From: Phycisphaerae bacterium | GTDB lineage: Bacteria; Planctomycetota; Phycisphaerae; Tepidisphaerales; Tepidisphaeraceae | Direction of reading: 5' to 3' | Assembly: GCA_014380825.1 (NCBI GenBank) | Contig: JACMJD010000255.1 | Coordinates: 1-16,312, forward strand | Length of the DNA stretch: 16,312 nt | Part shown: positions 1 to 5,452 of the stretch, piece by piece | Layout of the letters: every line of letters begins with the position of its first letter | Numbering within the stretch: the first letter of the stretch is position 1 | The notes under the pieces: generated by a model | What the model saw: the letters and a program-made list of their open reading frames with translations, nothing else | What the model was told of the DNA's origin: nothing | The model's database searches: none | Translations under genes and position numbers: made by a program

Positions 1-2
1 TG

Positions 3-1433
3 CCACTGATGGCGTTGGAAGAACGCATCGAGCAGGAACTGCAAAACAACCCGGTTCTCGAGCTTCGCGAAACTGAAGACGACGGCGAAACCAAGCATTC
101 CGAAAACGTCGCCGAAGACCAGCACAAGGAATTTTCCGAAGACGAACAAGCGCTCGTCGTCAAGAACGACGGCGACGGCCACGAGGATTTTGAGCGGCTC
201 GCGAAGATCAGTGAGTTCCTCGAAAACGAAGAGTTCGTCACGAACGGAAACTTCCGCCAGGGCGCGTACGAAGGCGAAGGCGAACGCGATCGCAAGCTCG
301 ACGCGATGAACAACACCGCGTCGCGCGGCGAGAATCTCACCGAGCATCTGCTCGATCAGTGGGCGTTCATCGAAGCGCCCAAGGCGATCAAGCTAGCCGG
401 CGAAGCGATCATCAATTACATCGACGGCGAAGGTTACCTCCGCACGCCGCTCGAGCAAATTCAGCAGGATTCGAAGACACCGTTGAAGCTTGAAGACTTG
501 TGCGATGCGCTAACGCTGATTCAAACGCTCGAACCCGCCGGCATCGGGGCACGCGATCTCCGCGAATGCATGCTGCTGCAATTGGCCGTCCTGGAAGAAG
601 ACGAAGAAAGCGCCGAGGGTCACGATTTTGATCTCGAGCGCGCGCTCGTCGCCGATCATCTGAAAGATCTGGAGATGAACCGCTATCCGCAGATCAGCAA
701 GAAGCTCGGCGAATCAATCGAAGACATCAACGCCGCCGTCGAGCGCATCGGCCGAAGCGTGCATCCGCACCCAGGCAAGCTGATCAGTCGCGACGACGCC
801 CCGCCGATCACGCCGGACGCGATCATTTATGTCGATGAGGACACCGGCAATCTCGAAATCCAGATGACGCACGACCCAGTTGCCGGCCTGACGATCAGCG
901 GCAAGTGGCGGAAGTATCTCAAAGAGAAAAAGGGCGACAAGACGACCCGCGAATTCCTGAGCAACAACGTCCGAAACGCACGCTGGCTGATCGAATCGAT
1001 CGAGCAGCGCTCCAGCACGATCCAGCGCGTGATCCGGCAAGTCGTCGACGCCCAGCGCGATTTCTTCGAGAGGGGTCCGGAACATCTCAAGCCGCTGCCG
1101 ATGATCCAAGTGGCCGATCAACTCGGCATCCACGTCGCGACGGTTTCGCGCGCGGTCAGTGAAAAGTGGATTCAAACCCCGCGCGGCGTGTATCCGCTTC
1201 GCCGATTCTTCTCCGGCGGCACCACCAACGCCGAAGGCGAAGACATGAGCTGGGACGCCGTGAAGGAAAAGCTCAAAGTCATCATCGACAACGAAGACAA
1301 GAAGAACCCGCTGAACGACGACGAGATCGTCATCAAGCTCTCCGATCAGGGCCTGACCCTTGCCCGACGCACGGTGGCGAAGTATCGAAAGATCCTGAAC
1401 ATCGCAACGGCGCGGCAGCGGAAAGAATTCTGA
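3..1433 (+). CDS. rpoN: RNA polymerase sigma-54 factor RpoN, 5' end outside the window
   Basis: This is the alternative sigma factor that directs core RNA polymerase to -24/-12 promoters and needs an AAA+ activator. The frame is open at the left edge, and the first visible residues (PLMALEERIEQELQNNPVLE) match the conserved end of Region I, so roughly the first 30 residues are missing. An Asp/Glu-rich linker of about 60-70 residues (Region II) follows and is long for the family. Next come the core-binding domain and a helix-turn-helix around visible residues 369-395 (QVADQLGIHVATVSRAVSEK, then TPRG). The RpoN box ARRTVAKYR is near residues 454-462, and the C-terminal ATARQRKEF fits the family end. 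No activator gene is visible, so its regulon cannot be inferred here. Identity is very secure; the start cannot be assigned. Confidence 0.97.
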   Translation, partial: PLMALEERIEQELQNNPVLELRETEDDGETKHSENVAEDQHKEFSEDEQALVVKNDGDGHEDFERLAKISEFLENEEFVTNGNFRQGAYEGEGERDRKLDAMNNTASRGENLTEHLLDQWAFIEAPKAIKLAGEAIINYIDGEGYLRTPLEQIQQDSKTPLKLEDLCDALTLIQTLEPAGIGARDLRECMLLQLAVLEEDEESAEGHDFDLERALVADHLKDLEMNRYPQISKKLGESIEDINAAVERIGRSVHPHPGKLISRDDAPPITPDAIIYVDEDTGNLEIQMTHDPVAGLTISGKWRKYLKEKKGDKTTREFLSNNVRNARWLIESIEQRSSTIQRVIRQVVDAQRDFFERGPEHLKPLPMIQVADQLGIHVATVSRAVSEKWIQTPRGVYPLRRFFSGGTTNAEGEDMSWDAVKEKLKVIIDNEDKKNPLNDDEIVIKLSDQGLTLARRTVAKYRKILNIATARQRKEF

Positions 1434-1465
1434 TCGGCAAGCAGGTTCGCGCGTGCAACGGCGGG

Positions 1466-1485
1466 CTTGCCGCTTCAGCGGCAAG
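1466..1485. terminator. Hairpin after rpoN, possible terminator
   Basis: A perfect 8-bp stem (CTTGCCGC / GCGGCAAG) with a TTCA loop lies 32 nt after the rpoN stop and 22 nt before the rhodanese start. No T-run follows, so it is not a classical intrinsic terminator. It may stabilise the 3' end of the rpoN message or separate it from the rhodanese-NADAR pair. Confidence 0.4.
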
Positions 1486-1507
1486 TGATTCGAATCCGGA
1501 GCGCGAA

Positions 1508-1885
1508 ATGGCAAAGTCACACTCACCCGGATTCCTGAAGCTCGCCAACGACGCAAAGTCGCGCGTGACCGAGACGAACGTAATGGACGTCAAACATCGC
1601 GTCGACCGTGGCGAGCGTTTCAACCTGATCGACGTCCGCGAAGACCACGAGTGGGCCGAAGGACATCTGCCCGGCGCGATCCACCTGAGCCGCGGGGTCA
1701 TCGAGCGCGACATCGAGAACAAATTCCCCGACCCAACCACCGAGCTGGTCCTGTACTGCGGCGGCGGCTTCCGCTCCGCGCTGGTGGCCGAGAGCCTGCA
1801 GAAAATGGGCTACACCAACGTCAAATCGATGGACGGCGGATTCGGTGGCTGGAAAGATGCGGGCCACAACATCGTGCAGGATTGA
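1508..1885 (+). CDS. Single-domain rhodanese-like sulfurtransferase
   Basis: This is a 125-residue cytoplasmic protein consisting of one rhodanese domain. Family hallmarks are the CH2A-type stretch FNLIDVREDHEWAEGHLPGA (residues 39-58), the persulfide-carrying loop C84-GGGF-R89, and the C-terminal MDGGFGGWKDAG motif (residues 108-119). The active-site Cys is present, so it should be able to carry a sulfane sulfur; the physiological acceptor cannot be read from sequence. I chose the ATG at 1508 because GGAG (1498-1501) lies 6 nt upstream and the domain begins soon after. The open frame extends further 5' only because it overlaps rpoN out of frame. It is followed after 1 nt by the NADAR gene, which suggests a two-gene operon with translational coupling. 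Confidence 0.93.
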   Translation: MAKSHSPGFLKLANDAKSRVTETNVMDVKHRVDRGERFNLIDVREDHEWAEGHLPGAIHLSRGVIERDIENKFPDPTTELVLYCGGGFRSALVAESLQKMGYTNVKSMDGGFGGWKDAGHNIVQD

Positions 1886-1886
1886 A

Positions 1887-2375
1887 ATGCTCATCGGATT
1901 TCTCCTTGCCGTCTCGCTCGCGCTGCAGACTCATCCGACAACCGTGCCAGCGAAGATCGGTGAGTTCCAAGGCGAGTATCGCTTCCTCTCTAACTTCTAC
2001 CCCGCCACGGTTGAGTTCGAAGGCATCAACTATCCAACCGTCGAGCACGCGTATCAATCCGCGAAGACGCTGGACATCGCCGAGCGGAAACGCATCGCGG
2101 TGTTGGCGACTCCATCGGACGCGAAGCGCGAGGGCCGCAAGCTCAAGCTGCGGGACGATTGGGAGACGGCCAAGTTCGACGTGATGGAGCGATGCGTGCG
2201 ATACAAGTTCACGCGCGATGCCGACCTTCGTGCCAAGCTGCTGGCCACGGGCTATGCGGTCCTCGAAGAAGGCAACAACTGGGGCGATCAGGTCTGGGGC
2301 GTCGTCAACGGCGTGGGCGAGAATCGGTTGGGAAAGATTTTGATGAAACTGCGCGAGGAGTTGCGCGAGAAATAG
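1887..2375 (+). CDS. NADAR (YbiA-like) family protein with hydrophobic N-terminus
   Basis: This 162-residue protein matches the NADAR/YbiA fold, whose members are N-glycosidases acting on ADP-ribose-linked or riboflavin-pathway intermediates. Visible hallmarks are GEYRFLSNFYP (residues 29-39), PTVEHAYQSAKT (50-61), a central W..AK.DVM...RYKF segment, and GNNWGDQVWGV near the C-terminus. The ATG lies 1 nt after the rhodanese TGA, and AGGA (1878-1881) sits 5 nt upstream, so the start is well supported. That start gives an unusual leader, MLIGFLLAVSLALQTHP, which looks like a signal peptide or short membrane anchor, whereas typical NADAR proteins begin almost directly at the FxGEYRFLSNF strand. 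A GTG at 1944 would give a conventional short N-terminus but has no ribosome-binding site. The family is secure; its substrate and location are open. Confidence 0.93.
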   Translation: MLIGFLLAVSLALQTHPTTVPAKIGEFQGEYRFLSNFYPATVEFEGINYPTVEHAYQSAKTLDIAERKRIAVLATPSDAKREGRKLKLRDDWETAKFDVMERCVRYKFTRDADLRAKLLATGYAVLEEGNNWGDQVWGVVNGVGENRLGKILMKLREELREK

Positions 2376-2394
2376 CGACATACGGGGGGAACGC

Positions 2395-2418
2395 GATCCT
2401 GGCGGCTGCCGCAGGATC
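2395..2418. terminator. Hairpin between convergent NADAR and DinB genes
   Basis: GATCCTG (2395-2401) pairs with CAGGATC (2412-2418). After one bulged G, CGG/CCG extends the stem around a CTG loop. It lies 19 nt after the NADAR stop and touches the stop codon of the opposing DinB gene, so it could serve as a shared bidirectional terminator. No clear T-run is visible on either strand. Confidence 0.45.
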
Positions 2419-2921
2419 TACGCTCGACGAGCCAGCCCCATCATCCTTCTAAGCAACCGAATCTGCCCTGTGTGATACAGATCGTGCGCCGCCGCGCCGA
2501 GGATCAAGCGTGTCGTCTTCGCGTCCAATCGCTTCGGATCGATTCCCGCAACTGCGTCTCGCAGCTTCACGTGAATCGTGTGCAGCAGGTTCACATCCTT
2601 CTTCCAATTTCGCTCGCTCAATTCCTCCGGCAACATTGGCCAATCGCTGCCTCTTCGTTGGAACGGTTGCGTCCCGATCAGCAGATTCACGACGCGCTGC
2701 TTCCAATACGCCGCGTGCAGCACTTGCTGCCAGATGCTCCTACGGCGGGCGACCGACTTCGCCGCTCGTCGCGCATTCACGCCGCGAATCGAGCTTGTTA
2801 GATTCGGCCCGTGCCAGGCGGTTTTGTCGAACGCGCAATCGAGGTTCTGCAACAGCACCGCGGCGCGCGGATCGACCCGGTGAGCTGAAGTCTGTTTTCG
2901 CTGCATGTTCAAATTCTTCAC
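2418..2921 (-). CDS. DinB-fold protein (DinB/YfiT-like putative metalloenzyme)
   Basis: This is a 167-residue predicted four-helix DinB-like protein. Family marks are the first metal-ligand helix (WQQVLHAAYWKQ), a central TIHVKLRDAVAGIDPKRLD segment, and the C-terminal AAAHDLYHTGQIRLLRRMMG, where the HDxYHxGQ pattern supplies the other His ligands. Members include thiol-dependent transferases and many uncharacterised proteins, so no reaction is assigned. I chose the GTG at 2921 because GGGAGG sits 6 nt upstream. The ATG at 2906 and the GTG at 2945 are alternatives, but the latter lies upstream of that ribosome-binding site. The gene is convergent with NADAR and divergent from the decayed toxin-antitoxin pair. 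Expression is probably from its own promoter in 2922-3028. Confidence 0.85.
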   Translation of the reverse strand: MKNLNMQRKQTSAHRVDPRAAVLLQNLDCAFDKTAWHGPNLTSSIRGVNARRAAKSVARRRSIWQQVLHAAYWKQRVVNLLIGTQPFQRRGSDWPMLPEELSERNWKKDVNLLHTIHVKLRDAVAGIDPKRLDAKTTRLILGAAAHDLYHTGQIRLLRRMMGLARRA

Positions 2922-3028
2922 GGTCCACCTCCCGCAAACAAGCACCGGTATCCCGCGCCGCCATGGATTTCGTGAGGCGGGTTGCCGTCGCGCTCAAAGC
3001 GGCCGTCGATAATCGCGGGCGTCGCAGG

Positions 3029-3034
3029 TATGAT
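3029..3034 (+). promoter_or_regulatory. -10-like hexamer of a probable leaderless start
   Basis: TATGAT is followed by the 6-nt spacer TCACGC and the ATG at 3041. Transcription from this hexamer would begin at or next to the start codon. The same geometry and nearly the same spacer occur upstream of the DUF2917 and nucleotidyltransferase genes. No clear -35 element is visible. Confidence 0.5.
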
Positions 3035-3040
3035 TCACGC

Positions 3041-3231
3041 ATGAGCCTGGCCACCTTCAAGATCGCAAAAGGGAGTTCGTGGTCGTGCCCCGGCGGCGGT
3101 ACGAACAACTGACCAGGGTAGAGCAGGACCAGAAAGACGCGGAGATCGCCCGCAAGGGGCGCGAGGCGTTCCTGGCGGGGAAGCTCAAGACGATTTCGCA
3201 CGAAGAACTCAAGCGCAAACTCGCGCTGTAA
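3041..3231 (+). pseudogene. Frameshifted type II antitoxin (RelB/Phd-like, paired with RelE/ParE remnant)
   Basis: Reading starts at the ATG at 3041 as MSLATFKIAK, but that frame stops early (TGA 3110-3112). The -1 frame continues as REFVVVPRRRYEQL...EIARKGREAFLAGKLKTISHEELKRKL and stops at 3229-3231. Joined at the AAAAGGG run (3067-3073), the two parts give about 63 residues with the usual shape of small antitoxins: a short N-terminal strand, a VVxPRxxYExL hinge, and a C-terminal toxin-wrapping tail ending in SHEELKRKL. Neither frame alone makes the full protein, and the downstream frame has no plausible start codon before the hinge. The toxin remnant begins 3 nt later. I read this as a mutational frameshift in a dying module. 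A sequencing indel is possible; a programmed shift is less likely because AAAAGGG does not allow clean re-pairing of both tRNAs. Confidence 0.65.
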
Positions 3232-3234
3232 GTC

Positions 3235-3369
3235 ATGAGTTACCGGCTCGTCTACACGCCCGGCGCTCAACGTTCGATTGAGCGGCTGCCGCGCGACATC
3301 CAGAAACGCATTCTTAATCGCGCTCAAACCCTCGCCGCCAACCCGCGCCCGCCCTGCACCGTCGATTGA
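3235..3369 (+). pseudogene. Truncated RelE/ParE-like toxin
   Basis: A 44-residue frame begins MSYRLVYTPGAQRSIERLP and continues RDIQKRILNRAQTLAANPRPP. This is the N-terminal half of a RelE/ParE-superfamily toxin: first beta strand, two helices, and the NPRPP turn that usually leads into G..KLKG...WRIRVGDYRVIY. The expected 40-45 C-terminal residues carrying the conserved strand core and catalytic or contact residues are absent, and the frame ends at CTVD-stop. It follows the broken antitoxin by 3 nt, the normal arrangement of such operons. Without its C-terminal half it should not be active. The stop codon falls at the edge of an 11-bp inverted repeat (3369-3379 / 3463-3473). Confidence 0.7.
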
Positions 3370-3473
3370 TCCGCGTATTAGCCGAATCTCCTGAACCCAA
3401 TTGGATTGCCATCGCGGGTCGGTGATGCGCGTAGGATGGACGACTCCGCCGCGCGTTAGCACAATACGCGGAT
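3369..3473. repeat. Segment bounded by 11-bp inverted repeats
   Basis: ATCCGCGTATT at 3369-3379 is matched in inverted orientation by AATACGCGGAT at 3463-3473. The left copy begins in the stop codon of the truncated toxin, and the right copy overlaps the start codon of the asparaginase gene. The roughly 105-nt segment could be a small mobile-element scar or a folded leader. It holds no gene that I recognise. Confidence 0.4.
3460..3465 (+). promoter_or_regulatory. Weak -10-like hexamer before the asparaginase gene
   Basis: CACAAT is followed by 6 nt (ACGCGG) and the ATG at 3472. The spacing matches the better leaderless-type sites in the window, but the hexamer matches TATAAT at only 4 of 6 positions, so this is tentative. 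Confidence 0.25.
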
Positions 3474-4422
3474 GCTCCAACCGCTCATCCTTTCCACCTG
3501 GTCCTTCGGTCAACGTTCCAACGCAGCAGGCTGGCCGATTCTCGCGCGCGGCGGAACGAGTCTCGACGCGGTCGAAGCGGTCGGACGATTCGCGGAATCG
3601 GATCTGACCAATCCGACCGTCGGCATCGGCGGGCTGCCGGACGCGCTGGGGCGCGTGTCGCTCGATGCATCGATCATGCTGTCGCCTGGCAAGTGTGGTG
3701 GAGTCGCGAATGTTCAACGGTTCGGGCATCCGGTTTCGATCGCGCGAATGGTGATGGAGAAAACGCCGCACGTATTGCTCGTTGGCGCGGAGGCGGATGA
3801 ATTTGCGGCCGAGCACGGGTTTGATCCGGAAGAATTGCTGACGCCCGAATCCAAAGCGCGCTGGGAAAAGTGGCGGAAGGAAAATCCGCAGGGCCGCGGA
3901 TCGGGACCGATCCGGAATATCGAAGAGTCGAGCATGGGATTGAAAGGTCGCGACGCCGCGCACTTGCAAACCGCGCGAAACGAATCGCACGACACGATCG
4001 GCGTGCTGTCGATCGACGCCAGCGGCGTGCTCGCCGGCTGCTGCACGACCAGCGGCATGCCGTTCAAAGTTCCCGGCCGCGTGGGCGATTCGCCCATCAT
4101 CGGCCACGGCCTGTACGTCGACCCGCAATACGGCGCGGCAACAGCGACGGGTCACGGCGAGCTGGTCATGGGTATATGCGGATCGTTCTTAGCGGTCGAA
4201 GCGATGCGCCGCGGCGCGAGTCCGCTCGATGCCGCGATCGAAGTGCTCCAGCGCGTGATGAAGTCTTACGATCTCAGCGCTGAAGACCAGCTTGGGGTGA
4301 TCGCGCTCAACGCAAAAGGCGAATGGAGCGGCGCGTCGTTGAGAGACGGTTTCAGCATCGCGGTGAAGAGCGGCGCGCGCGATGAGCTGGTCGATTCACC
4401 TCGCGTGATGATGAAGGATTGA
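3472..4422 (+). CDS. Glycosylasparaginase-type N(4)-(beta-N-acetylglucosaminyl)-L-asparaginase
   Basis: This 316-residue protein is an N-terminal-nucleophile hydrolase of the aspartylglucosaminidase/isoaspartyl peptidase family. Such enzymes cut themselves into two chains and then hydrolyse the GlcNAc-Asn bond or beta-aspartyl amides. The autoprocessing site is the HDTIGV motif, with Asp174-Thr175 as the scissile pair and Thr175 as the new nucleophile. It is followed by the substrate-pocket block FKVPGRVGDSPIIGHGLYVD (198-217) and the ATATGHGELV loop (224-232), both very close to the eukaryotic lysosomal enzyme. The N-terminal half has the NPTVGIGGLPDALG region (47-60). No signal peptide is visible, so a cytoplasmic location is likely. 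The ATG at 3472 lies just before the first conserved strand (LILSTWSFG). There is no Shine-Dalgarno, and a weak -10-like box is 6 nt upstream. Confidence 0.95.
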   Translation: MLQPLILSTWSFGQRSNAAGWPILARGGTSLDAVEAVGRFAESDLTNPTVGIGGLPDALGRVSLDASIMLSPGKCGGVANVQRFGHPVSIARMVMEKTPHVLLVGAEADEFAAEHGFDPEELLTPESKARWEKWRKENPQGRGSGPIRNIEESSMGLKGRDAAHLQTARNESHDTIGVLSIDASGVLAGCCTTSGMPFKVPGRVGDSPIIGHGLYVDPQYGAATATGHGELVMGICGSFLAVEAMRRGASPLDAAIEVLQRVMKSYDLSAEDQLGVIALNAKGEWSGASLRDGFSIAVKSGARDELVDSPRVMMKD

Positions 4423-4538
4423 GTCGAACCCTCCACGGCCGTCCCAGAGCGCAGCGGCGGGCGGCATTCGGCACGCCGTACGTACAGATCACAACGTGAC
4501 AACCAACCGATAATCGCGGACAATCGACGTGATGTCAC

Positions 4539-5048
4539 ATGGGCTACCTACGTCAACCAATCCGTCGCAAAGCGGCGCGCGCCGAGAAGCTCGCGCACTT
4601 TGATGCTGCGCGGAACATTGATCCGGCCGATTGGTTGACCGCTGACCTTTCCGTGCTCCCGGCACGTGGCACGTTCCTTCGATTTATCGTGTTCGACCTG
4701 GAGTTGGGTTGGACCGGCGTGTTTCAGGGGCGATGGATGATTCGCGAATCCGCTGAATTGCCCGACTCAGTTCAGTCGTGCTATCGGGAAAACCGCAATT
4801 GGATGAATCGACATCTGCATTCGCCACGCCACGTGAATCCGGAATCGATCTTCTGGTTCCGTGCAGAAGCCGCCGAGTGCATTGATCGAATCCGCGAGCT
4901 GATCGAGCTCTATCGCGTGGCCGGGCACGAGGTGCGAATGCAGGCGACCCGCGATCCGGGATACATCGTGTATCAAGACGAACATCAGATCGCCGCGACC
5001 CCGCAGAGACAGCCGCGGCGCGGGCGCGTCACTACCAGCAAGTGTTGA
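4539..5048 (+). CDS. Hypothetical protein, family not recognised
   Basis: A 169-residue soluble protein I cannot place in a family. It has a basic N-terminus (RQPIRRKAARAEKLAHFDAA) and a central aromatic-rich stretch (FIVFDLELGWTGVFQGRWM, about 51-69). A Trp/His-rich section follows (RENRNWMNRHLHSPRHVNPE, about 84-103), then an amphipathic helix (AAECIDRIRELIELYRVAG). The end contains PGYIVYQDEHQIAATP and a basic tail. No signal peptide or membrane segment is seen. The last strand pattern before the tail is reminiscent of small planctomycete orphan proteins, but this is only an impression. The start is uncertain: no Shine-Dalgarno is visible, and GATAAT (4509-4514) and GACAAT (4519-4524) lie upstream as possible -10 boxes. 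It ends 8 nt before the convergent DUF2917 gene. Codon usage matches its neighbours, supporting a real gene. Confidence 0.7.
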   Translation: MGYLRQPIRRKAARAEKLAHFDAARNIDPADWLTADLSVLPARGTFLRFIVFDLELGWTGVFQGRWMIRESAELPDSVQSCYRENRNWMNRHLHSPRHVNPESIFWFRAEAAECIDRIRELIELYRVAGHEVRMQATRDPGYIVYQDEHQIAATPQRQPRRGRVTTSKC

Positions 5049-5056
5049 CGCGCTGA

Positions 5057-5356
5057 TCACCCTTCGCACAACCGCCGAACTTCGATCACCGATCGGTCCA
5101 GCGCCTGCACGACGAGCTTGCCGCGGCGGTTGGACAGGTAGCTCATGCCTGGCCGCACGATCACGTCGCGGGCGTCGCCTTCCTGGGTGATCCAGAGTTG
5201 GCCATCGATCGCGCGGATTTGGAGCGATGTGCAGTCGGCGAATGTCGCGACCGCGCCGTTCGCGAGGCGCAGGCGATCGGTTCTCGGGTCAACTTCGCCC
5301 GCGAAATCGTTTTGGATCGATTCGATCCCGCCGACGAAATGTTGAGTCGTCTTCAT
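5057..5356 (-). CDS. DUF2917 domain protein
   Basis: This small 99-residue protein is built around a DUF2917-like core: LRLANGAVATF, then SLQIRAIDGQLWITQEGDARDVIVRPGMSYLSNRRGKLVVQAL. The LWxTQEGDxxDxxxxxGxxxxL pattern is the family signature and suggests a small beta-sandwich or cupin-like fold. Its molecular function is unknown. I chose the ATG at 5356 because it directly precedes the conserved part; the open frame runs on to 5530 but crosses the divergent regulator's promoter and start. Six nt before this ATG is GATGAT with spacer TCAGGC, almost the same as the leaderless-type site at 3029. It is transcribed divergently from the MocR-like regulator, with about 96 nt between start codons. 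It is therefore the most likely local target of that regulator. Confidence 0.8.
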   Translation of the reverse strand: MKTTQHFVGGIESIQNDFAGEVDPRTDRLRLANGAVATFADCTSLQIRAIDGQLWITQEGDARDVIVRPGMSYLSNRRGKLVVQALDRSVIEVRRLCEG

Positions 5357-5362
5357 GCCTGA

Positions 5363-5368
5363 ATCATC
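5363..5368 (-). promoter_or_regulatory. -10-like hexamer for the DUF2917 gene
   Basis: On the minus strand GATGAT is followed by TCAGGC and then the ATG at 5356. The stretch from hexamer to start differs from that at 3029-3043 at only two positions. It would give a leaderless transcript. No obvious -35 is visible. Confidence 0.45.
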
Positions 5369-5381
5369 GCTCGTATTTGTG

Positions 5382-5410
5382 TTGCAAAACAGATTCACAG
5401 CGCGTAAATT
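5382..5410 (+). promoter_or_regulatory. Sigma-70-type promoter of the MocR-like gene
   Basis: TTGCAA (5382-5387) and TAAATT (5405-5410) are separated by exactly 17 nt, each matching consensus at 4 of 6 positions. The predicted transcription start, near 5417, falls inside the repeat assigned as the operator. A leader of about 36 nt would then carry the AGAGGA ribosome-binding site (5441-5446). Confidence 0.5.
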
Positions 5411-5413
5411 GTG

Positions 5414-5431
5414 ACCAGTACAGTTTGGTAC
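5414..5431 (+). promoter_or_regulatory. Candidate MocR-type operator
   Basis: Two (A/G)GTAC half-sites at 5417-5421 and 5427-5431 repeat with a 10-bp period, one helical turn, and ACCA (5414-5417) mirrors TGGT (5426-5429). MocR-family regulators typically bind such spaced direct repeats near their own promoter. Its position over the predicted start of transcription suggests autorepression, and it may also control the divergent DUF2917 gene. Confidence 0.5.
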
Positions 5432-5452
5432 GATCGAATTAGAGGAAATGCG

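Noticed and set aside
3065..3073. Programmed -1 frameshift in the antitoxin at GCAAAAGGG
   Set aside because: The A-site tRNA would have to re-pair GGG to AGG, and no stimulatory hairpin or upstream Shine-Dalgarno-like element is evident. Together with the truncated toxin, simple decay is more likely.
2740..4155. Long open frame on the minus strand (about 470 codons) across the toxin-antitoxin and asparaginase region
   Set aside because: Its product is Arg-rich, low in recognisable motifs, and antisense to a clear asparaginase and part of DinB. High G+C makes such frames common.
3007..4519. Shared 12-mer CGATAATCGCGG at 3007-3018 and 4508-4519, both upstream of genes
   Set aside because: A 12-mer match is expected by chance in a window of this size, and the distance to the start codons differs.
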